A stretch of DNA of 64,000 bases from Phoenix dactylifera (GCF_009389715.1 NC_052397.1:13583355-13647354), one strand, 5' to 3'. Positions 41,603 through 62,018 are shown, numbered from the stretch's first letter. Notes: generated from the letters alone by a model not told the origin. Program-made: numbers and translations.

Positions 41603-42254
41603 TGTGGATGCTTTTGAAATGGGGGAAATGGAAGTGGGGGAAGGAAGGGAGGGATGGGGAAGGTGGAAGGCACTACCAGCAGTCAACGCGAGACATCATG
41701 GAAGTCAGCAGTCAAAGGACGGAAACATAAAGAGAGAGAGAGAGAGAGCGCAAGTGGCACGCCATGCGCGTGGGCGTGGGGCTTGGCTTTGCGCGTTGGT
41801 GGGCCCCGCGGGGCAGGATTTCAAAACAAAAGTGGAAGGAGAGAGAAGGGGAGGAGTTGGTAGGTCTTCCCGACCCTCGAGTCTCGTCGTGGGGCGAATA
41901 GTCGGCAAGTCCGTCGCCGTCGTCGCATGCATGCGTCATGCTGTGTTTCGTATCACGGAAGCGGGCAGGCTGGTGGGCAGCCCGTAACTCTGAAACCCAA
42001 ATGCTAGGGCCGCACGTGACAGAAAAACCGGAGGTGGTGCAAAATTAGGCGTTAGGAGGGAGCGTGTCTTCTCATTCGACGGTGGAGATCATTTGTTGAG
42101 CTTTGAACGAGCAATAGGTTCACTCCCTATCCTTCAATCAAGCCATGGAGATCATTAACTTTTTAGAGTTTTAATTAAGAGTGGCAGTACGATCGCACAA
42201 AATACGATCCGGACCGATACATGATGGGAAAAAAAAATATCTATCAATCCAAAT

Positions 42255-42695
42255 CCGATGATCAAAAATTTAAATTCAAATTTAGCTATTTTATTAAATA
42301 GATAATCTAATCTAAGCTATAATAAATTAAAATAGCTAATTTTAATCCCCTCAGAAGTAGGTTGATATCTGAATTGATTTAAATTAGCTAGAGCACTTTG
42401 GTTCTTCTTCTCAAATAAATAAATAAATAAAACAAAAGAAAAGAAAAGTAAGGAAAAGAAAAGAAAGAAGAAGAAGTATTTTGGAGTCATTATCTAAGCT
42501 ATCCGGCGATCAAAAATTTAAATTTAAATTTGACTATTTTATTAAATAAATAATTTAATCTAAGCTATAATAAATTGAAAAAAATTATGCAAATCAAACA
42601 GTTAAGCATTGCCACTACTAATTTTAATCCCTTCAGAAGGAGGTTGATATCTGGCTTGATTTAAATTAGCTAGAGCTCTTTGGTTCTTCTTCTCA
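42255..42695. repeat. Diverged direct duplication of ~160-190 bp
   Basis: Copies at 42255-42413 and 42503-42695 share GATCAAAAATTTAAATT, TAATCTAAGCTATAATAAATT, TTTTAATCCC and GATTTAAATTAGCTAGAGC. The second copy carries a ~30-bp insertion. The spacer is an (AAAT)/(AAAAG)-rich tract, also present after copy 2, so the repeated unit is about 250-290 bp. Confidence 0.8.
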
Positions 42696-43044
42696 ATAAA
42701 AAAAAGTTTAAATAAATAGATAAATAAAATAAAATAAAAAGAAAAAAAAAAGAAACAAGAAAAAGAAGTACGCGGAGTCATTATCCATTATATTTATAAC
42801 TAGACATATACCGGCAAAAGAGCATCTTTCAGCGGAAATGTTACTACTAAGCTTGGTTTATATACCACCTTTCACTCCAGTCCAATAAAAGCAGATGGAG
42901 CTCCGCATCTACCCCTGCTAATTATTTCGCAAGAAATCTATAAACAGTAATGAGACGAGGACTTTTCACGTCCTTTGGTTCGATGTGCGAAGTTTAGAGT
43001 TAATGTTCATTCAGGTTGGAGGCAATTAGATTCACATGCGAGAG

Positions 43045-44391
43045 TAGAGTTGGGCACTGGGCCGGGCCGCCCACGGCCCGGCACGAAGCGGGCCGTGCCA
43101 GGCACGGCCCGCTAGCTACAGTGCCGGGCCGTGCCTGGCACGGCCCATTTGAGAGGGCCGTGCTGGGTCACAGGGTACTGGCCCGCGGGCCAAGCCCGGC
43201 ACGGCCCGCTCTAGGCCCGCGGGCCAAGCACGGCACGGCCCAACTATCATACCGGAATAACGCCTCAAACCCTCACCCATCTCCTCTTCCCCCAGTCTAT
43301 CATACCGGAATCCATGAGGAACCCTCCGTCCTCCCGAATCTACGGTCAGGGTTATTAGTGTTTCCGAACCCGATGGAGAAGCAGGCCTCCGGCCGGCACC
43401 CGCCAGCGGGGGCGCCGCCGCCGCTGCAGCTCTCCCCACAGGACTGGGAGACCCTCATCGACGACTTCCAGTCCGGCGTCCATGGCCGCTTCGCACGGTG
43501 GCTCTCCCTCCCCCTCCTCGATCTCGCCCTCCACGCCCTCCTCCGCCGCGACTTCCCCTCCGCCCTCAAGCCCCACCTCCTCATCTTCCTCGAGGACTCG
43601 TTCCCCCCCCTCCCCCTCCCGTCCCCCGCCGCGGCCCTCCCCCACTCCTTGACGCCCTCCGCGCCCTCCTCCAATCCCCATCCCCCGACGCCGCCGCCGT
43701 CCTCGACCAGGCCATCCTCTCCGCCACCGCCGTCGCCGTCGCCGCCCTCCCCTCTCCCCTCCCCCCCTCCGCCGCCTCCCACCTCGAGTCCCTCACCGAG
43801 GTCCTCCTCGCCGTCGCCAACCGCCCCAACCACGGCCCCGACCGCCTCTCCCGCGCCCTCGCCTGCGAGTCCCTCCGCGAGCTCGAGCGTGCCAATCCCC
43901 TCCTCCTCTCCGACGTCGCCGGACACCTCTGGGTGCTCGCCCAGGCCGAGCGCACCCACGCCGCCCAGAGCTATCTCCTCCTCCTCGCTGCCGTCGTCCG
44001 GAACATCGCCCTTCACGGTCTCCTCTCCTCCCCCTCTTCCGTCCTTTCCACCTCCACCCCCCTCGTCCCCTTCTCCGCCCCCCAATCCCTCTTCTCCCCT
44101 CCCGACCCCAATCGCGAGCCTGTGTGGTTTGGAGCCGTTGCGGGCCGTGCCTGGCACGGCCCGTTTGCGCCCGTTACGGGCCGTGCCTGGCACGGCCCAT
44201 GGCGTGCCGTGCCCGGCCCGGCCCGCCAATAGACGGGCCTGGGGCCGGGCCGGGCTGGCGTTCCGTGCTGGACGGGCCGTGCCTGGCACGGCCCGCTTCA
44301 TAAGCGGGCCGGGCCAGGCACGGCCCGTTTAATCCTCGAGCCCGGTGGGCCTGGGCCGGGCCGGCCCGGCACGGCCCGTTGCCCAACTCTA
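43045..44391. mobile_element. Non-autonomous hAT element carrying an AP-5 beta gene fragment
   Basis: The 1347-bp element has 12-bp perfect terminal inverted repeats TAGAGTTGGGCA, which fit the hAT end consensus. It is flanked by an 8-bp target duplication TGCGAGAG (43037-43044 and 44392-44399). Both subterminal zones are packed with the palindrome GGGCCGTGCCTGGCACGGCC and half-sites of it (about 43057-43245 and 44138-44380). The interior (about 43245-44130) is not transposase but host-like coding DNA. Such gene capture is well known for Pack-MULEs; here the end structure says hAT. Confidence 0.88.
43373..44130 (+). pseudogene. AP5B1: Captured 5' fragment of AP-5 complex subunit beta gene
   Basis: The frame starts MEKQASGRHPPAGAPPPLQL, then SPQDWETLIDDFQSGVHGRF, then LLDLALHALLRRDFPSALKP, resembling the N-terminus of plant AP-5 beta (an adaptor subunit in late-endosome trafficking). 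After FLEDSFPPLPLPSPAAALP the match moves to another frame: LLDALRALLQSPSPDAAAVL, then VANRPNHGPDRLSRALACES and LWVLAQAERTHAAQSYLLLL. A missing C in a C-run near 43640 explains this. The fragment stops near 44130, where it joins the GGGCCGTGCC repeats, so well over half of the normal protein is absent. Sequence before the ATG (43250-43372) may be the parent gene's leader. The open frame running across the whole element is a product of GC bias and is unlikely to be a working protein. Confidence 0.75.
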
Positions 44392-44610
44392 TGCGAGAGG
44401 ACCAGAATGGAGGGCCCACCTTACCTGACCCACGCTCTCCTGCAGCATGCTGTTGCTTTGGTACCGACCGGCTTGTCCTACGACCAAGAGGAACAGCTCT
44501 CATTTTACGGGTAACAGCAAAAGCGCAGAAAAGAGCCACAACTGGGAAAAGAAATGGCTAAATTCCAAGCAGATTAGGAGGCTGAGTTCCACTGCCAGCA
44601 GTAAGTATGA

Positions 44611-44808
44611 ATTCAGTAACCCAAACTGTGAAAGTTACCAATTCATTTACTTTCTAATCCTTAGCAACCAGCATTGGTAAATTCATCATATATCAACTGC
44701 AGTCAATTAATTCAGTATCCCAAACTCTGAAGATTACCAATTCATTTACTTTCTAACCCTGAGCAACCTGAATTGGTGGATTCATCATATATCAACTGCA
44801 GTCAAATA
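44611..44808. repeat. 99-bp tandem duplication
   Basis: Two adjacent copies (44611-44709, 44710-44808) share ACCAATTCATTTACTTTCTAA and ATTCATCATATATCAACTGC and are about 90 % alike by eye. Confidence 0.9.
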
Positions 44809-46139
44809 ATTGCTTGGAAAACACAAACGAAATAAAGGTAAAGATATTGTAAATCATAATACAGTGAAAAGAATTACTGAGCTCTCTCAGAAGCACTAAA
44901 CCTTTGTTGAGTTCAGATTCCGTATCGGATCTCTACCTGATGGCATGAAGGCCAGCACTTTGGTAGCTTACCATAAGAAGTATACTCAGATTCACGGCAC
45001 TTTGGCAAGCACAAGACCTCATCTTTAAGTCATGGAAGAATGGGGAAGTGTATGCTTTTCTAAAGATTTCACTGCAACTGAACAATCAAACCTTGAAAGA
45101 AATGAAATAGATGTACATGCCAAAATGTTTTTTTTTTATAGTTATTCCTTTATCTGGATTTCATGTTAATCACATTTGGACCAAAAACATCTTAAGGTTC
45201 ATCTGTCTTCTATTGTTCTTGTATGTTGCTCCATATCAAATAGGTCTGTAGCCAAATAAAGAGCTATCTTCCCGCCAAGCTTTGGTCCACATAGAAACAT
45301 CAGTGTCCAATCTAAAAGGAAATCCACATAAGAATTTACTCTTAGTGCACTGTCCCGCAGAAATTAGTGTTCATCATAAACAAATAAACGGAAAGAACCA
45401 ATGCATACCCATGCAACTGAAATTAGAGACAATGAGTTAGAAATCCTTATTTCATCATCCCTGTTCTGTTAGCAATCAATCATCTGGGAAATGTAGAAAT
45501 CTAACCGCATAGCTTGGAATAGAAACCTCATTATAATCTTGCAGAAATTAAAATTAGTATACTTTATACAACATATTCAGTTTCTTATTTGAGATTATCA
45601 TCTCTCCATCCTTTTGTATAATGGTATGGGAGAACCATAAATCACATGTTAGCGCAATATCATTCTTAAGTGCATCCTAATCTCTCCACATATTCCTAAA
45701 AGTCCAACAAGCCAGAAATTTTAAGAGGATTTCAATCTAAGTTCCCCATACGACTCGAATTCAAGCAAAACCCCTGGGTAGGGTCTTAATGACTAGATTA
45801 ATTATGAAATTAGGGGAATTAAATAGATAAGTATACTTACTAAATAAATGTCCTCTTTGACATGATAGGTGATCAAAGAGCCAATAAGCAAGTTTAAAGG
45901 GATTTCTGAAAAAATTAAAGTATAAGTAATCTGCCCTAATCTTATTGTTTTATAGATCATGAAAATGTTTTGTTTATAGAAATTATAAAGTATTATTTAT
46001 GCATTCTAAATTATGCACTACATGAATTGTGATGTTATGATTACATTAAAAATAGTATTTGTGGCATGAACATAAGATTAGTTGTTTAAGATGCTATTAA
46101 TGAGTTTTCACTCTACTTATGAGTATAATTTGTGAAAAG

Positions 46140-46797
46140 TACTACTTATAGTCTCTCAGATCCTATGGATGGCCCCGCCAGTGGGTAAGAATAACTTAGC
46201 ATATGGGCCCCCGCCAGTGGGTAAGAATAACTAGGCATAACAATCTTTGCCATGGGAGTTAAGTACGGCCGTAGCTAAAAATCTGAGAGTGTAGATTTTA
46301 AACCTGAATTACCGGCATAAAGTTTTACGATGCATTCTCATGAAAAGATATGTTGGCACATACACTGATTTACCAGCTAAGTATGGATATTTTATTATGA
46401 AAAATTGTTATTTGATGCACATGTTAGCTTCTCAAATCCTACTTAAAAATGTTTAGTATTATATTTGATCCGGTAAGATTATGCATAATTACTTACTGAG
46501 CCGTGTAGCTCATACCAGTTTATTTATATTTTTTCTTTCAGACCACCGCCAGGGTTAGCAGCAAGAGACTTTTTGCATCAGGGTTTTCTTTTGGGTAAAA
46601 CATACATTTTGTGTACATAAACTGTTTTAGAAGCCCTATACTTTGTACTACCCAGTAAGTTATATTGAAAATATTGTATATAAAAGTTGACCAGTTTGAC
46701 TATCCTGTTATGTGGTTATGAGGCTTCGTGCTATTGTGGGCGGCAGTCTGCAATAGCACGGCCATGTCATGGATCCAGGTCGTGACAATTAACATGT
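46140..46797. mobile_element. LTR-retrotransposon-like remnant
   Basis: A GCCAGTGGGTAAGAATAACT phrase occurs twice (about 46180 and 46213). The right part ends GGCCATGTCATGGATCCAGG then TCGTGACA, resembling the ends of plant Gypsy LTRs. A matching left end and target duplication were not found. Confidence 0.35.
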
Positions 46798-47508
46798 ACA
46801 AACTCAGCAAGAAGGCAATTTCATTAAAGAATGCTGGAAAATATAAATACAGTGGTCACTTTTTTAAGTCATCTCAGTTTTGATTAATCAATATATGGTT
46901 AGATTGATCAATAATCTATCAATATTATAGGTGCTTGTCTGCTCTAGTGTCTAGTAACAGTTTTAATATGAATATTATAGCTATATTAACATGTATATAT
47001 AAACTATGCACCATATTCCACTCCTCTCCCCCTCTCTCCAAAGAGAAAAGAAAAGCCATAAATGGAGACATATACGAACAACATAAAAAGAAAGAATCTA
47101 AATAGGGCTTCAAGGTTCAACTCATGGTACATAAATTTTACCACACTCACAAACAAGACTCATTGTTGATTCACCTTTTATTAACCAAATGGTATGATTA
47201 GATTTTAGTGTTTTACTGAGAGGATCAATCACTCTTAAAAACAAATATATCACAGAGTATGAAATAATGCTGATTGTATTCTATGCAATAAAGAACAATA
47301 AACAGCATAGGCAACAGAAGATTATGACACTTGATATCCTACAAATATGGTTTGTGATTAAGAGAGTGACTACAGGGACTAACAATTTCAAAAAGTTTGA
47401 TCAACTAAAGCATCAGGCAGAATAAGCTCAATTTCCAAAACTTAAACCTCTAAATCTCAACAGTTCCGAACTAAGAATATCAAGCAGGAAACAAGCATTG
47501 ATACCACC

Positions 47509-47668
47509 GAGCAGTTGCATGGATGGTATCACCCCTTGCCACTTGAGCAGGGGACGAGGGTTCAATTACAGTTAGAGCCAACCCTCAAGAGGTGGGGTGG
47601 GTATAGGGTAGCAGGTGGGGATTAGCCCCTCCTAAACTCAGAAGAAGAAAAAGAAAAAGAAAATACAT
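47509..47668 (+). mobile_element. tRNA-derived SINE candidate
   Basis: An A-box-like GCATGGATGGTATC is followed by a B-box-like GGGTTCAATTAC about 40 bases later, then body sequence and an A/G-rich tail (AAGAAAAAGAAAAAGAAAA). Spacing and order fit a tRNA-derived SINE. Confidence 0.5.
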
Positions 47669-48099
47669 TGCAACAGGTGGTTGCTCTCCATCTACAGCAG
47701 GCATCAATGCATCAACTTATGGTGACTATATTATTATGTGGACAAGGATAACCTTAGAATCATTTAACAGGTTAAAGAATGATTTTTTGTGTTAAAGAAT
47801 ATAAAATGCATGGTTGCCTTGCTACTCTGCTTCATCTTGAAATCAAGTATCAGATGAATCCACCAAGGTTATTTAAAATTGTGATATAGATACAGCAGGA
47901 AAAACCAAAGCAGCAAAAGGGTCTACACATAGAAACCATGTCCACTGTCATATAATATAAAGCACAGCGACACAAGACAAATTGTATGGTCTTGACAGAT
48001 AGAGTGTTCAACATATTTCATCCAGTTAGAGGGCTTATCCAGGCAAATCCCTATAAAATTTAATTTGATTCAAGGATATGCTTCCATTCTATTTTACCT

Positions 48100-50045
48100 C
48101 TATTTTCTGAGGTGGGGGAAACAGTGGTACAGATCTGACTTTGGATGTTTTGCTTCAGCATGCTCTCTGCACTTAACTTCCGATGTGGTACACATGAATG
48201 CCTGCATACACACCTTGCACTGCATTCAACAGGCATTCAGGTCAACATAAAATACAGGGAAACCATTATAAATATTACCAAAGAAAAGAGGATAAAAGTA
48301 ACAAGAACAAAGTTGTTGACTTTTAAAACAGCATTCATTGTTTATGCATTAAAACACTCGAAACCTATCACCACCTAGCATGTTAATCATGAAGAGCAAG
48401 AAAATGCTCCATAATCCCCACTCATACCACTCATAGTCGAAAACCCCATCTTAGAGTGCGTAAATTGATTAGCAGAGATACTCGTAGCCAAGGTTCGCCA
48501 TCTCAATACCGAACCCCGTACTAGTACTACACTAGCATAGTGTCAGTATGGTACGGTATAAAATTTTTTTGGTATACCGAATGTCAGTATGCCACCTGTA
48601 CCGGGTATCAGTACCGAACCGATATGGTATAGTATACCCTGTACTACCTGATTCGGGCCGGTATGGTGTACCTTGCTCACAACTATCTAAAAAAGGCTAT
48701 TAACCAGTTATGGTCCTTGCAATGCAGCATTCTAAGAGGGACTGACCGGGCTACAAACCTAACCTTTAGCCTCTTTTTTGCACAAGTGGCTTCCCTGGGA
48801 CTCAAACTGGCACCATTGACCTTGGAAGACGAATAGCTATCTCACCAATGAAATCTCAATTCAGATGTTCACTCAACATATGGTTGGATAAGTTGGCGAA
48901 ACTAACACTCAAGAATTACAAGATCAGAAACATGAAAGCAATCAGTAACTCAATCTTAAAAAGATAACCTACCCAAATGGGCTAAAACACACAATAGCTC
49001 AAAAGAAAAGGTAATGATGATTGCGCTGCAGGTACGTCAAACATCCTCTAGTTATTTTGCATGAGTACAAGAATATATTCCCATCTCGTCACAATAAATT
49101 CCAATCATAAAGCATAATAATGGTTTGATTTATTATACATTGCTCCAAAACCAAGGGAGTCCCTTACCATCTACAAAGACTTTGAGACAAGAAGCTCCTA
49201 CTCTTCTGCTCAATCTGTTACCTAACCAGTTGGCCTAATAGCCTAAGATTTTAGATAACAATGTATCTTAGGCTCAAATACTCCTCCCGTGAAGCCTAGA
49301 CCATGCACATGGAGGGATAAATGAGACGACATCAAATGAGTTGGGATAAGAACTGTATTAATTAAATAATCAATTAAGTTGGAGGAAATATGAACCGGAG
49401 ACCTTACCATGCTAATTAACTGCATGAGACCAAGAGCTTAAGTTTTTAGGGAACCGTTCATCAATGTAGATCAGGCATAACAAATCAAAAGATGAGTAAG
49501 ATTCAGATTTCACAGAGGGGGAAAAACAGGTAAAAACAACCTTCCAATGCATGATAGTTTCCATTTCCGGTCTATCCTTGGTTGACATCAGAAAGAATAA
49601 AAATTAACACCTAATTTTTGGAAAGATTGCGTGCAATTTCATAACATATATCTCTCTCATGCTCTATCCAAGAATTTGTCTTCCGATAGAGGCCAAGCGA
49701 TGAGAATTCCTAAAATTCCCAAGCCTAAAACCCTTAATATAAATTTCTGTAAAGGAAATTGAAGAAGGATTAGAAAGAAAGAAAGGCAAAACGATTAGAA
49801 CCTGGATGGTCATGGCTTTCTTGTTGGATTCCAGCTGGCTCCCTGCACAACAAATATGGAAATAAATTAACGGATCAAAGAATGAAAGAAAAAGCCGTTC
49901 AGGATTTCAACGAGATCTAGACCGAGACTAGGAGAATGACACAGAGAGAGAAGGAGCATTTTGGAAACTAACCCTTGGAGGCCTTATTCTTGTCCATGTT
50001 CTTCTCCCGCGCCATCTTGGACTTCTGAGCGTTGCCTCCGCCCAT
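48100..50045 (-). CDS. At2g23090-like small zinc-finger protein
   Basis: A small basic protein with an N-terminal segment like the 4F5/SERF family and a C-terminal C2H2-type finger (zf-met2 type); its role in plants is not established. Exons on the minus strand: 50045-49973, 49842-49802 and 48219-48100. They give 77 aa, the normal length. The start reads MGGGNAQKSKMAREKNMDKN; the middle exon encodes the end of GSQLESNKKAMTIQ. The last exon has CKVCMQAFMC and CREHAEAKHPKSDLY, giving C-x2-C and H-x4-H ligands, then HCFPHLRK and the stop. All three junctions use GT-AG and keep frame. Nothing is missing. The second intron (48220-49801) contains a GGTACC-type repeat and a SINE candidate. Confidence 0.92.
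48490..48682. repeat. GGTACC-type repeat in zinc-finger gene intron
   Basis: A run of TACCGAACC, GGTACGGTAT and GGGTATCAGTACCGAACC units between AAGGTTCGCC and GGTGTACCTTG, an inverted pair of ends. It belongs to the same family as 4984-5212. Confidence 0.5.
48690..48850 (-). mobile_element. tRNA-derived SINE candidate, copy 2
   Basis: Diverged copy of the 19100-19290 repeat. The minus strand has TTGGTGAGATAGC (A-box-like) and GTTTGAGTCC (B-box-like), then the shared CCCTCTTAGAATGC and CATAACTGGTTAATAGCC. It follows directly on the GGTACC-type repeat. Confidence 0.55.
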
Positions 50046-52098
50046 CGTCGATCGATAGATCGATCGATCTCTCCCTTGCGCGTTCGGCTTTCTTGTCGTA
50101 AGAGAAGAAAACGAGGAAAAGAAAGCTCCAAGAACACAAGGCTAACGCCGCGGAGGAGGAGGCCGGTCTCGACGAGTCGAAGGAGGGAAAAGTAAAAGAA
50201 AAGAAAAAAACGTAATAATTTAAACGAAAAGTTATATTTGCACCTTCTCGATCTCATCCGCTTACACATAGCCCCCTTTTTCTTTAAAAAGATTTAATTA
50301 AGCATGTTAGGATGCATTGGCATCCTATTTATTTTTTAAAAAATATATAAAAGTGGAAATTTTATTTCTTTTTTTTTATTTATGATAATAAAATTTTTAT
50401 TTGGTTTATATTTTTTTTACAATGCTGGTCATCGATTGTGCTAATGGTGAGAAATGAAAAGCAGGGATGAGATAGGCAATATGGTTAAAAACAAAGAAGA
50501 GAGAGAAAATAAGAATATTAATTCGGCAATAGGTCAGAGAAATGAGACCGAAGGATTGGATGGAAGAAAAAAAAATAGGTTGAGAGTAGAAGAGTGAAAA
50601 TTTATTTTTAAAAAATAGTAGTAAAATTTTTTTATTTCTCTTATATGCGAAGGTATAATTTTTTTTTGCTAATTTGAATCTTCTATTTTATTTTAAATAA
50701 TTAGTTGGCAGTGCAATAATTATATTATAATAAATATAAAATATAAAAATAGATAATATTTAATGGAAGAAAGGGGACGATTGAAATGCAACAATGGTTA
50801 CTACTGCGGTATGCGGAAACCGCAGGGAACCACGCCGAAGGGTGGGGACGGAGAATTAGAGTACTTTAGCAAGGCACAGTTGAATTCCGTGTTACATTTT
50901 TAAAAAAAATATAAAAAAAAAAGGACCAACAGGCCCCCTTTTTGTGTCTGCAATGTTGTACTTCCATCTAAGTCCATTAGTCGACCAGCAATGCAAGCCA
51001 GTGCTTGGCTGACTCAAGCCCATATTGAAAAAAATTTCTTCCAAAATTACTCTTATTCGTAGGAGAGCTTAGGATGGCAAGTTGTTTAGCAGACACAAAT
51101 AAGATCACTATGATCTTCCCCAATTAAATTGATGGAATCATCTCCATTCATGATGCCATACACCAGAAATAAAGAAAAATGATGACTATAAGGGGGCTTT
51201 TAGTATAGGGTGATAACTCCAAAATCAAGAATGACGTAGGTGAAGGTCACTGTATTTGGTTGCATCAAGATAATTCTTTTATTTTTTTATTTTCAAAAAA
51301 ATTAAATAGGCTCTTTCTCTACACAAAAGCAGGTCATCCAGTCCTCTTCACCAGGTTTTGGAGCGGCAGGCAGCAGCCACAGTGGACGGTTGCAGCAGGC
51401 AGCAATGATAAATGAGTACGGTAGCGGCAAGAGAAGCCTCCCTCCTACTAACATCCGTTTCCCTTTGGCCAGCCGAAAGGAATGCAATGATATAGTTTCT
51501 GTCACTATAACAACCACATAAAGTTCCATGCTCCTGAATTGAAGTATAACAAATCCTGAGCCTGTTTGCATGGAGGGATAATTTATCCATGAATAATATC
51601 CAAAAATGGTTGAAGGCAAGAAGAAAAGTAGCAAGACTAGTCAGCCTGTGAAAAATGGGATACTAAGTTCCTCCCTGGTGGTGATTTACCCTATCTTTAT
51701 TCTTTCTTTGGGATTGGATTTTCAGAAAGGATTAAACTCCTCCCTTGATAGCTTATCCTCTCCCATAAACATATATAGATATATTCCAGGAATTGGTTTA
51801 TTCTGGCTTCCAAACAGGCCTTTCCTTTTCAACAGTTAAGACTAACCCACAAATCATATCACAAAGTGGACCAAACATGTTATATTTCGATGAAAAGGCA
51901 GTAGCACAGTCAACCATGAACTATAATGAGTACAATTGAAGCGTTCTCCTTGTTATTTCAAGCAACCATTTGCAATAACTAGTGCCTTTTGACAGAAAGC
52001 ATTGCATATTTAGTCTCAAGAATCTCTTGCAAAAAGAGTTCATCAAAACATATGGGAATTATTGGCTTCTTACTAAATGGTTTTCACAGAAGCCAGCA
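50046..52098. other. Intergenic region, no gene seen
   Basis: It contains the promoter side of the zinc-finger gene (a GATCGATCGAT-type stretch in the leader, 50047-50070), AT-rich sequence, and a segment near 51800 with a CCAAACAGGCC phrase like a MITE end. No coding sequence is supported. Confidence 0.5.
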
Positions 52099-59990
<7,892 letters not shown>

Positions 59991-60802
59991 TCAGTATCGG
60001 TTTGCTAGAAAAATACCCATTTTATTTAATTTCAAAAACAATAATAACATATTTAAATTAAATATTTAACTAATTCAATAAAAATATCTCGAAATTCAAA
60101 AAAAATATGATTTGGTAATATTTAGTCTGCACTCTACATGATAAAAAAAAAAAAAAAAGTTAGAACCATGTCGTGCTTAATCTAATAGATAAAATCTAAT
60201 TTTAATAAGGTTCGGGGCATACTTTTCGTGCGAAGGGGTGGTTGTTTTTCTTTCATGATGCTGACCATTAGATCATACTCAACACAAATCTCAAAGCATG
60301 CTAAACTCTTTTATCCGTCCATCTACACGGATCTTAGAGCAATTGTTGTGCGATCCCAGGATGAATATTTCTTTCGCACAATAGGTACAGCACCAATCCA
60401 TTTTAATATGTGATGAATCAAGATCAATGAAATAGATTCTCAATTTAAACAATTTGCCATGCATTTTGTCGTACCATCTGTTTTGTGTTAACAAACTGCA
60501 TGGATTAGAGATTATTGAAATATATAATTTTTGATTTTTGGGTTTCTTTGATGGTATAAATAATGATCAACAATATGGAGTATGGATTTTCAATTTTGAT
60601 GTTTCATTATTGATTTTAAAATAAAGAGCTAGATATCTCTCCTCTGGAGAGAAACGGATCCCACTCTTTTTTTCTATTCATATAAAAAAAACCTCAGATT
60701 ACATCCTTTTTATGTAAGCACAGCCCATAACATTAGCACCAACTAACGAAGCATAGTTGAATTAGGAACATCAATCCACAAGAGAAAAAAGGTTTTATTC
60801 CC

Positions 60803-62018
60803 TAGAGCTGTTAACAGGCCGAGCTACTTGGGCTCAGCTCGGTAAAAGTTCGGCTCGGGCTCGACTTGTTAGTTAAACGAGTCCGAGCCCGAGCTCAAAA
60901 TGAAGCCCGTTTGAATTCAAGTCCGAGCCCGAGCTCAAGTCCGAGTAGCTCACGAGCCCAAATGACCTCATAACTTAACACGACCAAATAAGATCGGAAT
61001 TCATTTGGAAACCCTACATCCAACCGGCTCTCCTAGTCTCCTAAACGGCACATACCCTCTGCAATTGCATCTTCATTCGTTCAACTCAATTTGATGCAAA
61101 GATTTCACAATTTTCACCACATCCTTGGCAAGAATCCGCTAAAGATCCATTCAGGCTACAAACGACAACTAATGGATCAAATAAAAAGGCACCTTGCGGC
61201 GATCGATCAACGGCAAGAACTGGGCCTTGCGATGAAGGAAGAGGCGGCGGATCCCGGCGTAGTCGGGGACGTGGGTGGCGATAGACGGCCGAAAAAGGAG
61301 AAGGCAGCTCCAGAACTCTGGATCCATGGCCGACTTCACCCTGTCCGCCTCCTGAATCTTGCTGTCCCACTCTGCGCGCAGATGTGGTGCTCTATGAAAT
61401 GACTGAGTCGCACCGGGCCTTACCCGACGCTCACCCAGCACCCGTACTCCAACTCTTGAGTACCGCATGGAACCGAATAACTGAGCAGGGAACGGTAGCT
61501 CGATTGACGGTTTATTTGGATTTATGAGCTCTCATCATTTGCCTTCGTCACGTTAATGGATGCTTAATTTCTAAAAACCGAGCTTATTTTGCCGGTCGAT
61601 ACATCTTTCTCTACAACGTTCCTTCTCAAACAAATAAACAAAAAAAGGGAGACTTTTCCTCCTTTGTTCTGCAACAGACAAGTCAATCCCTCAAGTCTTT
61701 CTTCGCCCATTTTCTTCTTTTCTCGTGATAGAGGACCGTCCTATAAAAATTCTAGACATACTTCTATTAGACGGAAGCATAAAAGTAAAAAAAATTCTAC
61801 GTACTAGAAAAAAAAAGTATCGTGCTTAAGCCTGAGCCCGAGCTAGATTTATCGAGCTCGGGCTCGGATTTGAGCTTGTTATTGAAACGAGTTTTACGAG
61901 CTCAAGCCCGAGCCATTGATTTGCCAAGCAAGCCCGAGCTCGAGCCTAATACAGAGCTCGGTACTAAGCCCAAGTCCAAGCCCGAGCCTCGGCTCAGTTC
62001 GGCTCATTAACAGGCCTA
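60803..62018. mobile_element. Non-autonomous hAT element with captured coding fragment
   Basis: The 1216-bp element starts TAGAGCTGTTAACAGGCCGA. Its other end, read on the minus strand, is TAGGCCTGTTAATGAGCCGA, giving imperfect terminal inverted repeats of hAT type. The target duplication TTATTCCC stands at 60795-60802 and 62019-62026. Subterminal zones are full of GAGCCCGAGCTC-like repeats (60830-60960 and 61825-62005). No transposase is seen; the centre has host-like coding sequence. Confidence 0.85.
61170..61470 (-). pseudogene. Unrecognised coding fragment inside hAT element
   Basis: The minus strand reads SFHRAPHLRAEWDSKIQEAD, then RVKSAMDPEFWSCLLLF, then IATHVPDYAGIRRLFLHRKA, then a stop. 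Its GC-rich, protein-like composition differs from the element's repeat arms and from the AT-rich flanks, so it is most likely captured from a host gene. I do not recognise the parent family. The 5' boundary is not clear. Confidence 0.45.

Larger units (their letters stand above)
41603..48099. other. Intergenic region, repeats and captured gene fragment
   Basis: After the LRR promoter this region holds a ~250-bp duplication (42255-42695), the 1.35-kb hAT element with an AP-5 beta fragment, a 99-bp tandem duplication, an LTR-like remnant (about 46140-46797), and a SINE candidate at 47509. In between (44810-46130 and 46800-47500) I see only AT-rich sequence without coding signals. Confidence 0.6.

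Noticed and set aside
43016-44332. 438-residue open frame on the plus strand
   Set aside because: It runs through both palindromic GC-rich arms and a frameshifted gene fragment; the later part is a Ser/Pro string in the wrong frame. GC bias, not selection, keeps it open.
43036-44399. 9-bp target duplication (ATGCGAGAG), i.e. a Mutator element
   Set aside because: With 9 bp the two ends become unequal; the 8-bp reading gives symmetrical TAGAGTTGGGCA ends that fit hAT.
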